A stretch of DNA of 64,000 nt from Hyphomicrobiales bacterium (GTDB lineage Bacteria > Pseudomonadota > Alphaproteobacteria > Rhizobiales > Rhizobiaceae). A model generated the notes under the pieces. That model made no database searches. It saw nothing but the letters and a program-made list of their open reading frames with translations, and was not told where the DNA came from. Position numbers and translations under genes: made by a program. Shown one piece after another: positions 18,777 through 28,126 of this stretch; the stretch's first letter is position 1, and every line of letters begins with the position of its first letter. Where the stretch lies: the NCBI GenBank assembly GCA_900468625.1, contig UBUL01000001.1, positions 89,385-153,384 on the forward strand, in the 5' to 3' direction.

Positions 18777-19655
18777 TCAAGAATTGCGAAAATCCTGCCA
18801 GGCGCTTTCGAAACGCCGCAGGTTTTCAGCTGTATAGGATGAATAATCGAAATCGATGTCGGAATGGACTTCCGAAACCATGCTCCACATCGTCTCGCGC
18901 AGGAGCGAAGCGCATTTCATCGCGTGATAGCGCCGGCGCAGATCGTCGCTGACCCCAGCGTCGAAATAAGCCTCCAGCATCGTCTCTTCCTGTGCCCCGG
19001 AAAATTCATTGTTGGAGGCAAGGCCACCAAGATCGAAGAGCGGCGTGTTGAAGCCCGCATAGTCCCAATCGATCAGCCACAGCCGCTTGCCGTCATCGAG
19101 GAAATTCGCGGCCAGCAGATCGTTGTGGCCGAAGGCGATCTCGAAAGGGGCGGCTACGCGCTCCAGCCGCTCGGCAATCTCCAGAAAGGAGGGCAGGAGC
19201 GGCTTATGCCGGCTATCGCCAGCCGCCAGCGCCGCTACATAGTCCCTGACCACATGGAAGACCCAGAAGATCGCCGCCGGTCCGCGAAAATGCCTTGCAA
19301 CCTCGCGATGGCAGGAGCGGACAAGCGGCACGACCCGGCTCATCATTGCCGGGTCTCGGATATCATCGGCCGACAGCGGCTTTGCGTCGATATAATCGAG
19401 CACCAGTATGCCGGGCTCGTGATGGATGACCGCAGGCGAAAGGCCGGCGGCGTGGGCAGCCCGGCTTGCCGCCACCTCGTTTGCCCGGCTGATGTGATGA
19501 ACGGGAATGTCCGATCCGAGCCGCACGACGAAACGCCGGCCAGCATTGCCGACCAGATAGTTGCGATTGGTGATGCCGCCGACAAGCGGCGCGATGTCGA
19601 TCGGCCCCTGCCAGATAGCGAGAGAATGTATCCTGTCTTCCGGCGTCGCAGTCAT
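18777..19655 (-). CDS. Choline/ethanolamine-kinase-like phosphotransferase
   Basis: A 292-residue APH/choline-kinase-fold protein. The Brenner-type motif FGHNDLLAANFL (near residue 173) and the metal-binding WLIDWDYAGFNTPLFDLGG (near 194) are those of choline/ethanolamine kinases. LVGGITNRNYLV near the start resembles the nucleotide loop. It would phosphorylate an amino-alcohol in the cytoplasm. The start is ATG 19655, directly after GGAGGGGGA. A 9-codon extension lacks a site. It is the first gene of a tight operon with the dimethylglycine-dehydrogenase-like gene, an odd pairing because phosphorylation and N-demethylation are usually separate fates of choline. Confidence 0.83.
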   Translation of the reverse strand: MTATPEDRIHSLAIWQGPIDIAPLVGGITNRNYLVGNAGRRFVVRLGSDIPVHHISRANEVAASRAAHAAGLSPAVIHHEPGILVLDYIDAKPLSADDIRDPAMMSRVVPLVRSCHREVARHFRGPAAIFWVFHVVRDYVAALAAGDSRHKPLLPSFLEIAERLERVAAPFEIAFGHNDLLAANFLDDGKRLWLIDWDYAGFNTPLFDLGGLASNNEFSGAQEETMLEAYFDAGVSDDLRRRYHAMKCASLLRETMWSMVSEVHSDIDFDYSSYTAENLRRFESAWQDFRNS

Positions 19656-19965
19656 TCCCCCTCCGGTCCTGCTGCTGAGCATCCCTTGGATGCAGAAGGT
19701 TCCTCACAAACGCAAAGCTGTCAAGAACCAGCCCACAAAATGAAACGAATATTTGGTTTTTTGTTGGAATCGAAAAGTCATCTCCAATTGGATGAGCTAT
19801 GGATATTCTGAAGACTGCGCTTCACCGTAGGGGAGATTTGCCTTAAAAACTCCAGGGCGAGGCAACCGGATAAAGGGGCGCGCATTGAGGCTCCGGCGGC
19901 AACAGTAGCGGCCGTTCCGCGAGCCAGGGAAGTTTGGGATCAATACCCCAATAGGATCAGAAACC
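19656..19965. promoter_or_regulatory. 310-bp divergent promoter region, kinase operon / DeoR regulator
   Basis: This AT-rich gap separates the kinase-dehydrogenase operon from the DeoR gene. It holds TGAAACGAAT at 19741-19750 and AATCGAAAAG at 19768-19777, an irregular pair of TCG-centred boxes like those bound by DeoR-family regulators. I see no RNA gene or repeat. The operator assignment is tentative. Confidence 0.35.
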
Positions 19966-20775
19966 ATGTCGGGCATATCCCAGCCACCGCTTCATTCCAA
20001 TCATCGCGAGCGCGAGATTCTGGAAGAACTGCGTTTGGCCGGCGGCGCGAGCCGCATCCAGTTCCTGGCCGAACGGCTCGGCGTTTCCGAAGAAACCATC
20101 CGCCGCAATATCCGCAGCCTCGAAGCCAACGGGCTCGTCACCAAAGTACATGGCGGCGTCCACATCAAGGACTCGATGAACGAGCCGCCGCTGCACCTGC
20201 GCATGAACGAGAACGCCGAAGCCAAGCGCATGATCGCCGCAGCGGTCGCCGATATGATCGAGGATGGCGATACGCTATTTCTCGATGTCGGTTCGACCAC
20301 CGCCTTCATTGCCGTCGCACTGCAGAAGCATCAGAACCTCTTCGTCGTCACCAATGCCGTCGCGGTCGCCCATGCGCTTGCCACCCGCAACGGCAATCGC
20401 GTCTTCTTTGCCGGCGGCGAGCTGCGCGGTCACGATGGCGGCACGTTCGGTATGGAAGCGGCAAACTTCCTGCGCCGTTTCAATGTGCGCCACGCCATCC
20501 TTTCGGTCGGCGCCATCAATGCCGCCTCGGGCTTCATGCTGCATGACCTGGAAGAAGCGGAATACTCACGCGAAGCGGCAAGCCGCGCCGAAAATCGCAT
20601 CGTCGTCGCCGACAGCGCCAAGTTCGGCCGCAGCGCGCCGATCGTGCTGAGCGAGCCGGCCGCCTTCGACCTGCTGGTCACCGACGATGCGCCGCCATCG
20701 GACATCCGCGCCATGCTCGAGCGCAACGAGATCGAACTCGTCATCGCCAACCGACAACGGGCGGAACGACAATAG
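19966..20775 (+). CDS. DeoR/GlpR-family transcriptional regulator
   Basis: A 269-residue repressor. The N-terminal helix-turn-helix is LAERLGVSEETIRRNIRSLE followed by GLVTKVHGG, the DeoR signature. The C-terminal DeoRC sensor domain (DGDTLFLDVGSTTAFIAVAL, LSVGAINAASGF) normally binds a phosphorylated metabolite. It is divergent from the choline-kinase-like operon and 310 bases away, so it probably regulates it. A phosphorylated product of the kinase would be a fitting inducer, which is inference. The start is ATG 19966. Confidence 0.9.
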   Translation: MSGISQPPLHSNHREREILEELRLAGGASRIQFLAERLGVSEETIRRNIRSLEANGLVTKVHGGVHIKDSMNEPPLHLRMNENAEAKRMIAAAVADMIEDGDTLFLDVGSTTAFIAVALQKHQNLFVVTNAVAVAHALATRNGNRVFFAGGELRGHDGGTFGMEAANFLRRFNVRHAILSVGAINAASGFMLHDLEEAEYSREAASRAENRIVVADSAKFGRSAPIVLSEPAAFDLLVTDDAPPSDIRAMLERNEIELVIANRQRAERQ

Positions 20776-20805
20776 CCGGCAGCAGATCCGTCCGAGCCCT
20801 ATCGA

Positions 20806-20894
20806 GAAAGCTCCGAGACATTTACGGATAATCGTTCCATCTCTTCGCTTTTATGCAATTCCGGGCGGAAAGCGCTTTTCCGGAATTGAGCTGA
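20806..20894. repeat. Dispersed rhizobial intergenic repeat, copy 2
   Basis: About 89 bp between the convergent DeoR and LysR genes. It shares CGTTCCATCTCTTCG, TTATGCAATTCCGGGCGGAAA and GCGCTTTTCCGGAA with the copies at 6829-6932 and 36337-36430. It is the most diverged of the three at its left end. Confidence 0.7.
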
Positions 20895-20913
20895 CAAAAA
20901 GGCAATATCGAAA

Positions 20914-21858
20914 CTAGCCGCTCACAACCTCAGGTTCTTGGCCGCACTCATCCGCATCGAATGCGATGGACTTGCGATAATTCTTGCACATGGCTTCCAG
21001 CGTCTGGGCCGCCTTGCTGGCATGCCGCTCCTTGTGGCGCAATAGCCGGAAGCTGCGGGCGGGCAGATCGAATATCGCCTGAACCAGCAATCCCTGCCCG
21101 AGATAAGCCTTCGCCGCCGCGCTCGAAATAGCCGCCGCACTGCGACCCACGCAAACCGCCGACAGCACGGCTTCATTCGACGGCAGGACAAGAGCCACAT
21201 CGAGATCGCGCGGCAAAGCGCCGAGTTTGGCGACCGCATTCTCGAATTCCGAACGGGTGCCCGAACCTTCCTCGCGCATCACCCAGGAAGTGCCGTCAGC
21301 TAGGTCGGCGGCCGTCAGTTGCCGGCCATCCGCCCAGGGATGGTGCGGCGGGACGACGATGACAAGCGCGTCCTGCGCGACGATCTTCATCGACAGCGTC
21401 GGCGCATCCACTTCGCCCTCGATGAAACCCAGTTCGGCGGCGCCGTCGATAACCGCCTCGGTGACGGTGCGCGTGTTGCCGATGGTGAGATCCAGCTCGA
21501 TGCCGGGATAGTCGCGATGGAACCGCATCAGCAAGGGCGGCAGCCAATAGCTTGCGATGGTCTGGCTAGCGCAGAGGCTGAGCCGGCCGCGCTGCAGTCC
21601 GCCCAGTTCGGATAGCATGAGTTCCGCCGAGCGTACGCGTGCGAGCGTCGCCCTGGCCTCCCCCAGGAAGGATCGTCCCGTCTCCGTCAGCTCGATCCGT
21701 CGACCGACGCGGTGAAACAGCTCCACACCGTAATAGGCCTCAAGGTTCTTGATTGCGGAACTGACGGCGGAAGGCGTCAGGTTGATCGCTTCTGCGGCAT
21801 TGGTCAGATGTTCTCGTTCGGCGACGGCGACGAAAATTGCGAGTTGTTCGAAAGTCAT
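20914..21858 (-). CDS. LysR-family regulator divergent from yeiH
   Basis: A 314-residue LysR regulator. The helix-turn-helix occupies residues ~1-60 (LAIFVAVAEREHLTNAAEAI, SAVSSAIKNLEAYYGVELF), and the rest is the effector-binding domain (ASQTIASYWLPPLLMRFHRD, VIVVPPHHPWADG), close to the CysB/CbbR-like subgroup. It is divergent from a YeiH-family transporter, the usual arrangement for this pair. The known YeiE regulator senses sulfite, which suggests but does not prove the effector here. The start is ATG 21858. Confidence 0.88.
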   Translation of the reverse strand: MTFEQLAIFVAVAEREHLTNAAEAINLTPSAVSSAIKNLEAYYGVELFHRVGRRIELTETGRSFLGEARATLARVRSAELMLSELGGLQRGRLSLCASQTIASYWLPPLLMRFHRDYPGIELDLTIGNTRTVTEAVIDGAAELGFIEGEVDAPTLSMKIVAQDALVIVVPPHHPWADGRQLTAADLADGTSWVMREEGSGTRSEFENAVAKLGALPRDLDVALVLPSNEAVLSAVCVGRSAAAISSAAAKAYLGQGLLVQAIFDLPARSFRLLRHKERHASKAAQTLEAMCKNYRKSIAFDADECGQEPEVVSG

Positions 21859-21876
21859 GGGAAATCATTCTAATTT

Positions 21877-21905
21877 ATCGAACGAAACATAGGATAATAT
21901 TCGAT
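21877..21905. promoter_or_regulatory. Candidate LysR operator between lysR and yeiH
   Basis: ATCGAA (21877-21882) and TTCGAT (21900-21905) form a perfect 6-bp inverted repeat with a 17-base AT-rich spacer. It lies 19 bases from the LysR start and 70 bases before yeiH. LysR proteins typically bind such sites in the shared promoter. Confidence 0.45.
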
Positions 21906-21975
21906 GGATGTCGACATCGGCAGATGAGACTTTCCAGCCGTCACCAAAGCGCAAACAAACGAATGACGGTACGCC

Positions 21976-22998
21976 ATGTCCATTGCTCAACGCGCGAATG
22001 CGATCTTCCCCGGCCTCGCGCTCACCTCGGCCGTAGCCTTTTTTGCCTATGTGGGCGAATATGCTGAAATCGGCCTTCTCGGCGGCCGATGGATCGAAAG
22101 CCTGGTGCTTGCCATTGCGCTCGGCATCGCTGTCTGCACGATCAAACCTCTGAAACCGGCCATGAGGCCGGGTATCGATTTCAGCGCCAAGTTCCTCCTG
22201 GAAATCGCCATCGTCCTTCTCGGCGCTTCCATCAGCCTTTCAGCCATCCGCGGCGCCGGCGTCTGGCTGATCGCGGGCATCGCCATCGTCGTGGTGCTGT
22301 CGATCGCCGCCACCTACATTATCGGCCGGGCGCTTGGCCTGCCGCCGAAGCTGGCAACGCTGATCGCCTGCGGCAATTCGATATGCGGCAATTCGGCCAT
22401 CGTTGCCGTTGCCCCCGTGATCGAGGCAGATTCGCAGGAGATCGCTGCCGCCCTCGCTTTCACCGCCGTCCTCGGCATCGCGGCCGTGTTCCTATTGCCG
22501 CTCCTCTATTTCCACCTCGGCATGAGCGTATCGCAATACGGCACCCTGGCCGGTCTTACCGTCTATGCCGTGCCGCAGGTGTTGGCTGCAACCGCCCCGG
22601 TCGGCCTGCTCGCCGTCCAGACCGGCACACTCGTCAAGCTCATCCGCGTCCTGATGCTTGGCCCGGTCATCTTCCTGCTCGGCATCATCACCAAGGCCGA
22701 AGCTGCGGGAACGGACGGACGCAGCGGCCAGCACCATTCCCTGGTTCCGTGGTTCATCTGCGGCTTTCTCGGGCTGGTGGGGCTTCGTTCGTTCGGGCTT
22801 ATTCCGGATGCGCTGGTCGCACCGATGGAAGCGGTTTCGGGCGTCCTGACCGTCATCGCCATGGCAGCCCTCGGCCTGTCGGTGAACATCCGCTCCGTCG
22901 CCCATGCCGGCGGCAGGGTGATCGTGGCCGCGACGATGTCGCTGCTGGCGCTCGGCGCCATCAGTTACGCTCTGATCGCCGCCTTGCAGATCCGGTAG
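21976..22998 (+). CDS. YeiH-family (UPF0324) putative sulfate/sulfite exporter
   Basis: A 340-residue inner-membrane protein with about ten helices. The family core IDFSAKFLLEIAIVLLGASI (residues ~68-87), the conserved loop ACGNSICGNSAIVAVAPVI and the late helix GVLTVIAMAALGLSVNI are all present. Members are annotated as putative sulfate or sulfite exporters. It pairs with the divergent LysR gene. Its last 38 bases overlap the convergent GGDEF-EAL gene. The start is ATG 21976. Confidence 0.87.
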   Translation: MSIAQRANAIFPGLALTSAVAFFAYVGEYAEIGLLGGRWIESLVLAIALGIAVCTIKPLKPAMRPGIDFSAKFLLEIAIVLLGASISLSAIRGAGVWLIAGIAIVVVLSIAATYIIGRALGLPPKLATLIACGNSICGNSAIVAVAPVIEADSQEIAAALAFTAVLGIAAVFLLPLLYFHLGMSVSQYGTLAGLTVYAVPQVLAATAPVGLLAVQTGTLVKLIRVLMLGPVIFLLGIITKAEAAGTDGRSGQHHSLVPWFICGFLGLVGLRSFGLIPDALVAPMEAVSGVLTVIAMAALGLSVNIRSVAHAGGRVIVAATMSLLALGAISYALIAALQIR

Positions 22999-24841
22999 CA
23001 CCTGCGCCTGCGCCGGCAGGAGCTCGAGGAGATCGGCGCCGCCTCGTTGCCCGCACCGATTTCAGCAAAGCGGCAATCTCGCTTTCGGAAGAAGGATAGC
23101 CGATGGCATAGCCCTGAAGCTCGTCACAGCCGACCTCGGCCAGGACGCGCGCATGATCCTCGGTTTCCACCCCTTCGGCAACGACCTCCACGTTCAGCGC
23201 CCGTGCGATTTCGACGATGGAGCCGACGAGGCGACGTTGCTCGTCGGACATGGTTACAGCCGTTACAAGCTGCCGATCGATCTTCAGCCGCTTCGGCTTC
23301 AGCCGGACCAGGCCGAGAAGCGAGGCATGGCCCGAACCGAAATCGTCGATCTCGATATCGATTCCCATCTCTTTGATACCGGCGATATTGGCGAGCACCC
23401 TGGCATCGGGATCATCAAGGAAGATGGTTTCCACCAGCTCGAAAGCGATGGCCTGGCGGGGTATCCTGAGTGCCTGCAGTCCTTCGATCAGATCGGGATC
23501 GGCAAGCCGGCGACCGGAGATATTCACGGCGATGCGCGGCGGCGAAAGGCCCTGCGACATCCAGGCGGCGCGGTCCGCCAGCGCGCATTTCAGCACCGCC
23601 GCGTCGATCTCGGCGGTAAGCCCATACTCGTCGGCCACCTTGAGAAAGGCTGCAGGGTTCAGCAACCCTCTTTCCGGATGCCGCCAGCGCGCCAGCGCTT
23701 CCAGCCCGACGATGCAGCGGGTATGCGCATCCACCTGGATTTGGTAGAACGGCTCGATCTGACGCAGCATCGGCGCCAGCCGCAATTCGTCAGCCAGGCG
23801 GCGCTCCGCCTGCAGATCGGCTTGCAGCTTCGGCGTGAAGAATTCCACACGATTGCGTCCGAGCTTCTTGGCCTGAAAGAGCGCCACATCGGATTCCGCC
23901 AGCAGATTGCCCGCGCTGCCCGTCTGGCTCAAGGCCACGCCTATCGAAGCACCGATCCTCAGCATTTCATTGCCGAAGCGCACCTCGCGCCGCAAGCGCG
24001 AGAAGATATCATTCGCAATGGCTTCCAATTTCTCTGCATTGCCGACATTGACCAGGGCAGCAACGAACTCGTCACCACCGATACGCGCGACAACGTCGTT
24101 GGCGGTGATTGCACCCGAAATGCGGGCGGCTGCGCTCTGCAGGGTGGCGTCACCGGCTGCATGCCCCCATTTGTCGTTAATTTCCTTGAAGCCGTCGAGA
24201 TCTATATGGACGACACCCACGGTTTCGACCGACGTATCCCTGCGCAATTCAGCCAGCCGCCTGTCGAAATAGCGGCGGTTGGGAAGCCCGGTCAGATAGT
24301 CATGGTCGGCGGCATGTTCGATGCGCGTCCGGCTCTGCTCCAGAGCAATAGCGCGCGCTTCCGCGATAGCCTTCTGGCTCGCCAGCTCCCGGTTGAGCAA
24401 CACATCGGCGGTAACATCCCATTCGGCACCAATGAAGGAAGGCGAACCATCGGCATCTTCATAATAATGCGCCCGTGAACGCAGGTGGCGCACTTCTCCG
24501 CTCGGCAGGATGATGCGGAACTGCGAGTTGTAGAACCCCTTTCCCTCAAGCGCGATCTGAAAGTCGCTTATCGCCCGGTCCAGATCCTCGGGGTGCAAAG
24601 CATTCATCCACACGTCGGACGCTACTCTGGCACTTCGCCTGCCGGTCCCGTAGAGCCTGTGCATCTGCGGATCCCAGAGCAATTCCTGGTCGTTGACATT
24701 ATGCTGCCAGACGCCGATTTGAGATGCCTCCAGCGCCAGCTCCAGCCTCCTCAAAAGGTCCTGGAACTCTTCTTCGCTTCGCCCTGATGTCGCCTCTGCC
24801 AAAGAGCTCCACCCCCTTCGGAAACTGGAGAGACTAGCCAA
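22961..24841 (-). CDS. PAS-GGDEF-EAL protein (cyclic-di-GMP turnover)
   Basis: A 626-residue signalling protein. A PAS domain covers residues ~25-150 (ALEASQIGVWQHNV, ALHPEDLDRAISDF). The GGDEF domain covers ~185-345, with RIGGDEF intact near 251-257. The EAL domain covers ~365-610, with GLEALARWRHP, NISGRR, FELVET, IDDFGSGHASL, LKIDR and VAEGVET all retained. Both catalytic signatures look competent, so it could make and break cyclic-di-GMP, with the net direction unknown. There is no membrane segment, so it is cytoplasmic. The frame starts with TTG at 24841. A second TTG at 24802, preceded by GGTGGAG, is an equally good start. Confidence 0.9.
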   Translation of the reverse strand: MASLSSFRRGWSSLAEATSGRSEEEFQDLLRRLELALEASQIGVWQHNVNDQELLWDPQMHRLYGTGRRSARVASDVWMNALHPEDLDRAISDFQIALEGKGFYNSQFRIILPSGEVRHLRSRAHYYEDADGSPSFIGAEWDVTADVLLNRELASQKAIAEARAIALEQSRTRIEHAADHDYLTGLPNRRYFDRRLAELRRDTSVETVGVVHIDLDGFKEINDKWGHAAGDATLQSAAARISGAITANDVVARIGGDEFVAALVNVGNAEKLEAIANDIFSRLRREVRFGNEMLRIGASIGVALSQTGSAGNLLAESDVALFQAKKLGRNRVEFFTPKLQADLQAERRLADELRLAPMLRQIEPFYQIQVDAHTRCIVGLEALARWRHPERGLLNPAAFLKVADEYGLTAEIDAAVLKCALADRAAWMSQGLSPPRIAVNISGRRLADPDLIEGLQALRIPRQAIAFELVETIFLDDPDARVLANIAGIKEMGIDIEIDDFGSGHASLLGLVRLKPKRLKIDRQLVTAVTMSDEQRRLVGSIVEIARALNVEVVAEGVETEDHARVLAEVGCDELQGYAIGYPSSESEIAALLKSVRATRRRRSPRAPAGAGAGATGSARRRSERN

Positions 24842-25067
24842 CCGTAGTCAAGTATAGTTGCACTACTCCCTTTCGCGAACTTTAATGACCGCGCAAGCTA
24901 CCCAAATTGACAGCAGCGCTCCGATCCCTACCGAAACCCATCCCCGCCGATGCCAGCTGAAGGCGGGATGCCGAAAATGTCACGGGATTCCGGGCGAAAT
25001 CCCGCTAACTTTTTGATTTGGAGACGGATTCCGATTTCAGGCCGAATCGGCCCGAAATCATCCGGCC

Positions 25068-26852
25068 CTAGTGATTGTGCCGCGGCGGATTGGCAGCGAT
25101 ATCGCGGAAATCGGCTGCACCGTCGAGCACGGCACCATCGGAAAGCTGAGTGACGGAACGACGATAGATGCGCTGCCAGGGCGTCGCATCCGGCGGGACG
25201 GCCGGAACGCCGTCGCCCTTGCGGCGCGCGATCTCCTCCTCGGCCACCAGCATGTCGCAGCGCCCCTGATTGAAATCGATCCGGATGATGTCACCGTTCC
25301 TGAGCCAGGCAAGCCCGCCGCCTGCAGCACTTTCCGGCGAGGCGTTGAGGATCGAAGGACTGTCCGCCGTTCCGGACTGACGGCCATCGCCGATCGTCGG
25401 CAGGCTGCGGATTCCTTGCTTCAAAAGCGCGTCCGGCGGCTGCATGTTGACGACTTCGGCCGACCCCGGCCAGCCGATCGGCCCTGCGCCGCGGATCACG
25501 AGGATGGTCCTCTCGTCGATGCCGAGATCGGGATCGTTGATGCGCTTGTGATAATCCTCCGACCCGTCGAAGACGACGGCCCTGCCCTCGAATACGCCTT
25601 CGTTACCCGGCTCGCTCAGATAGCGGCTGCGAAATTCCTCCGACACGACGCTCATCTTCATGATGGCGAAATCGAACAGATTGCCCTTGAGAACCAGGAA
25701 GCCGGCACGCTCCTTCAGCGGTTCGGCGAAGGGGCGGATCACCTCGCGATCGGTCGCGTCCCGGCCCTTCAGGTTCTCCGCCATCGTCCTGCCCGTCACT
25801 GTCGGACAACTTCCGTTCAGCTTGCCGGCCCGCAGCAGCTCCCACATTACAGCCGGAACACCGCCGGCGCGATGGAAGCGTTCGCCGAGATAGGCACCCG
25901 CCGGCTGCACGTTGGCAAGCAGCGGAATGTCGAAGCCATGCGCCTGCCAGTCGTCGGGATAAAGCTCGACGCCGGCGTGCTTGGCCATGGCGGCGAGATG
26001 CGGCTGCGCATTGGTCGAGCCGCCGATCGCGGAATTGACCCGGATGGCATTGAGGAAGGCCTCGCGCGTCAGCACGTCCGAAGGCTTGATATCCTCCAGC
26101 ACCAGCTCGACCGCGCGCCGTCCGGTGCGATAGGCCATCTGGCCGCGCTCACGATAGGCGCCGGGAATGGCGGCGCAGCCGGTCAGAGACATGCCGAGCG
26201 CTTCTGCCATGGCATTCATGGTCGAGGCGGTCCCCATAGTATTGCAATGGCCGATCGAAGGCGCCGAAGCAAGCGCCGCCTCCATGAATTCCTCCTCGCC
26301 GATCTCGCCCGCCGCCAGCTTGCGGCGCGAACGCCAGATCACCGTGCCGGAGCCGGCGAGCTCGCCCTCGTGCCAGCCGTCGAGCATCGGGCCGCCGGAG
26401 AGAACGATCGCCGGAATATTGACCGTGGAGGCCGCCATAAGCGCCGACGGCGTGGTCTTGTCGCAGCCGGTCGTCAGCACGACGCCATCGAGCGGGTAGC
26501 CATAAAGCACTTCCACCAGACCGAGATAGGCGAGATTGCGGTCGAGTGCCGCCGTCGGACGCTTGCAGTTTTCGAAGATCGGATGGGTCGGAAATTCGAT
26601 CGGAATGCCGCCGGCATCGCGAATGCCATCGCGCACGCGCTTGGCAAGATCGAGATGATGACGGTTGCACGGCGTGAGATCGCTGCCGCTCTGGGCAATA
26701 CCGATGATCGGCTTGCCCGACCGCAACTCCTCCGGCGTGATACCGTAATTCATGAAGCGCTCGAGATAGAGCGCCGTCATGTCGATATGATCGGGATTGT
26801 CAAACCAGTCCTGCGAACGCAGGCGACGCTTGGATGCACCCTTATCGCTCAT
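25068..26852 (-). CDS. IlvD/Edd-family sugar-acid dehydratase
   Basis: A 594-residue iron-sulfur dehydratase of the dihydroxyacid/aldonic-acid family. The cluster cysteines are Cys62 in LTPCNRH, Cys130 in [10 protein letters not shown] and Cys203 in [11 protein letters not shown]. The closest relatives known to me are pentonate (xylonate/arabonate) dehydratases rather than biosynthetic IlvD, which suggests removal of water from a sugar acid to a 2-keto-3-deoxy acid. The start is ATG 26852 with GAAGAA upstream. The frame extends to 26951 but would overlap the preceding gene. It lies 7 bases after a beta-hydroxyacid dehydrogenase gene in one operon. Confidence 0.87.
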   Translation of the reverse strand: MSDKGASKRRLRSQDWFDNPDHIDMTALYLERFMNYGITPEELRSGKPIIGIAQSGSDLTPCNRHHLDLAKRVRDGIRDAGGIPIEFPTHPIFENCKRPTAALDRNLAYLGLVEVLYGYPLDGVVLTTGCDKTTPSALMAASTVNIPAIVLSGGPMLDGWHEGELAGSGTVIWRSRRKLAAGEIGEEEFMEAALASAPSIGHCNTMGTASTMNAMAEALGMSLTGCAAIPGAYRERGQMAYRTGRRAVELVLEDIKPSDVLTREAFLNAIRVNSAIGGSTNAQPHLAAMAKHAGVELYPDDWQAHGFDIPLLANVQPAGAYLGERFHRAGGVPAVMWELLRAGKLNGSCPTVTGRTMAENLKGRDATDREVIRPFAEPLKERAGFLVLKGNLFDFAIMKMSVVSEEFRSRYLSEPGNEGVFEGRAVVFDGSEDYHKRINDPDLGIDERTILVIRGAGPIGWPGSAEVVNMQPPDALLKQGIRSLPTIGDGRQSGTADSPSILNASPESAAGGGLAWLRNGDIIRIDFNQGRCDMLVAEEEIARRKGDGVPAVPPDATPWQRIYRRSVTQLSDGAVLDGAADFRDIAANPPRHNH

Positions 26853-26859
26853 CTTTTCT

Positions 26860-27744
26860 TCAAGCCTTTCCTCGGGCATTCTTGTCTTCCAGATGCTGCA
26901 GCAAGCCGCTGTGATCCTGCCCGCCGCCGCCATTTTCCACGAATTCGGCAAATTCGGTTCTCACAGCTTCGGTCAACGGGAGCCGCAGAGAGAAGCTCTC
27001 AGCTGCGGCAAGAACCGTATCGAGATCCTTCAACTGGTTGCTGGCGGTCCCACCCGGCTCGAAATTGCGTTCGATCATACGCTGACCATGCAGCTCCAGG
27101 ATCCGGCTTTCGGCGAAGCCGCCGCGTATGGCGGCTCGAAACGCCTCACGCGATCCACCGCCGGCTTCGACCAGCAGCATCGCCTCCGCGACGGCGCCGA
27201 TGGTTACCGCAACGATCTGCTGATTGCCGAGCTTCGCGAGCTGGCCCGTACCGCTGGGACCGACGTGCGTCACGCGTCCGAGAGGCGCCATGACATCGCG
27301 GACACTGTCTATGACATATGCATCGCCGCCGGCCATGATCGCAAGCGTTCCCGCCTCTGCCCCCACCACGCCGCCGGAGACCGGTGCATCGATATGGCGA
27401 ATGCCACGCTCGGCGAGTTTGAAGGCGTGTTCGCGGGCAACGGCCGGCGATATCGAACTGTTGTCGATTACGGTCGAGCCGACCTCGAGCGCTTCCGCAA
27501 CACCGCTGCCGAACAGGACCTCGCCGACCGCACCGCCATTGGTCAGCATGGTGAAAAGCACCGATGCGCCTCGTGCCGCCTCCACGGACGTATCCGCAAC
27601 GACGGCGCCATCAGCAGCCAGAGGTTCGGCCTTGGTCCGGTCGCGATTCCAGACGGTCACGGCAAAACCGGCAGCCAGCAGCCGCCGCGCCATTGGCGCA
27701 CCCATCAGACCTGTACCGAGAAAGGCGATCTTCCTGCCGCCCAT
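26860..27744 (-). CDS. NAD(P)-dependent beta-hydroxyacid dehydrogenase
   Basis: A 294-residue member of the 3-hydroxyisobutyrate/tartronate-semialdehyde reductase family. It has the Rossmann motif GTGLMG (residues 10-15), NRDR at 33-36 whose arginine favours NADP, the substrate loop DAPVSGG (119-125) and catalytic Lys171 in GQLAKLGNQ. It is the first gene of an operon with the IlvD/Edd-type dehydratase, so it may handle a sugar-acid breakdown product. Exact substrate unknown. The start is ATG 27744. Confidence 0.87.
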   Translation of the reverse strand: MGGRKIAFLGTGLMGAPMARRLLAAGFAVTVWNRDRTKAEPLAADGAVVADTSVEAARGASVLFTMLTNGGAVGEVLFGSGVAEALEVGSTVIDNSSISPAVAREHAFKLAERGIRHIDAPVSGGVVGAEAGTLAIMAGGDAYVIDSVRDVMAPLGRVTHVGPSGTGQLAKLGNQQIVAVTIGAVAEAMLLVEAGGGSREAFRAAIRGGFAESRILELHGQRMIERNFEPGGTASNQLKDLDTVLAAAESFSLRLPLTEAVRTEFAEFVENGGGGQDHSGLLQHLEDKNARGKA

Positions 27745-28061
27745 AAACTATCCTCCGAATTGGACCGCGGTGGCTCCTGAAACAGTGTGGCGACCGATCA
27801 TGCGGACACATCCGGCAATGACCTATCGGCCTCAGAAACCTCCCGATCTGCGGGCGGCTCCTCACGCCCGACGTACGTCAATCAACTTCTTCCAAAAGCT
27901 TGATAAACCTATGGTGCCAGCATGCAAAGGAAATCGGCGACCACACGGCAAATTCTTCGAAAAGCGCATTGGAGCCGGATGCTGCCCAAAGCCGCTCACA
28001 CTTTCAGCATCCCGCCCCGGCATTAAATTAGTATAAACAAAAATACGGATTGCAAGACATA
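27745..28061. other. 317-bp intergenic region upstream of the dehydrogenase-dehydratase operon
   Basis: It lies between the operon start and the RND-pump terminator. It is AT-rich near 28022-28060, and presumably holds the operon promoter. A plus-strand frame crossing it is only a shadow. I see no gene, repeat or clear operator. Confidence 0.5.
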
Positions 28062-28089
28062 AAGGGCGGGACCTTTCGGTCCCGCCCTT
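28062..28089 (-). terminator. Rho-independent terminator of the RND pump operon
   Basis: A perfect 12-bp stem (28062-28073 with 28078-28089) and a four-base loop lie 37 bases past the pump stop codon. On the minus strand the stem is followed by TTATGTCTT, a weak T tract. Confidence 0.82.
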
Positions 28090-28126
28090 GGCGCGTCGAG
28101 CACTGGAGTACCGCTCGGCACGGCCC

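Noticed and set aside
16704..18842. A 712-codon plus-strand frame opposite the FAD/GcvT enzyme
   Set aside because: Antisense shadow of a gene with clear FAD and folate domains. The translation is low in recognisable structure.
25071..27293. A 740-codon plus-strand frame opposite the dehydratase operon
   Set aside because: Antisense shadow running across two well-supported genes.
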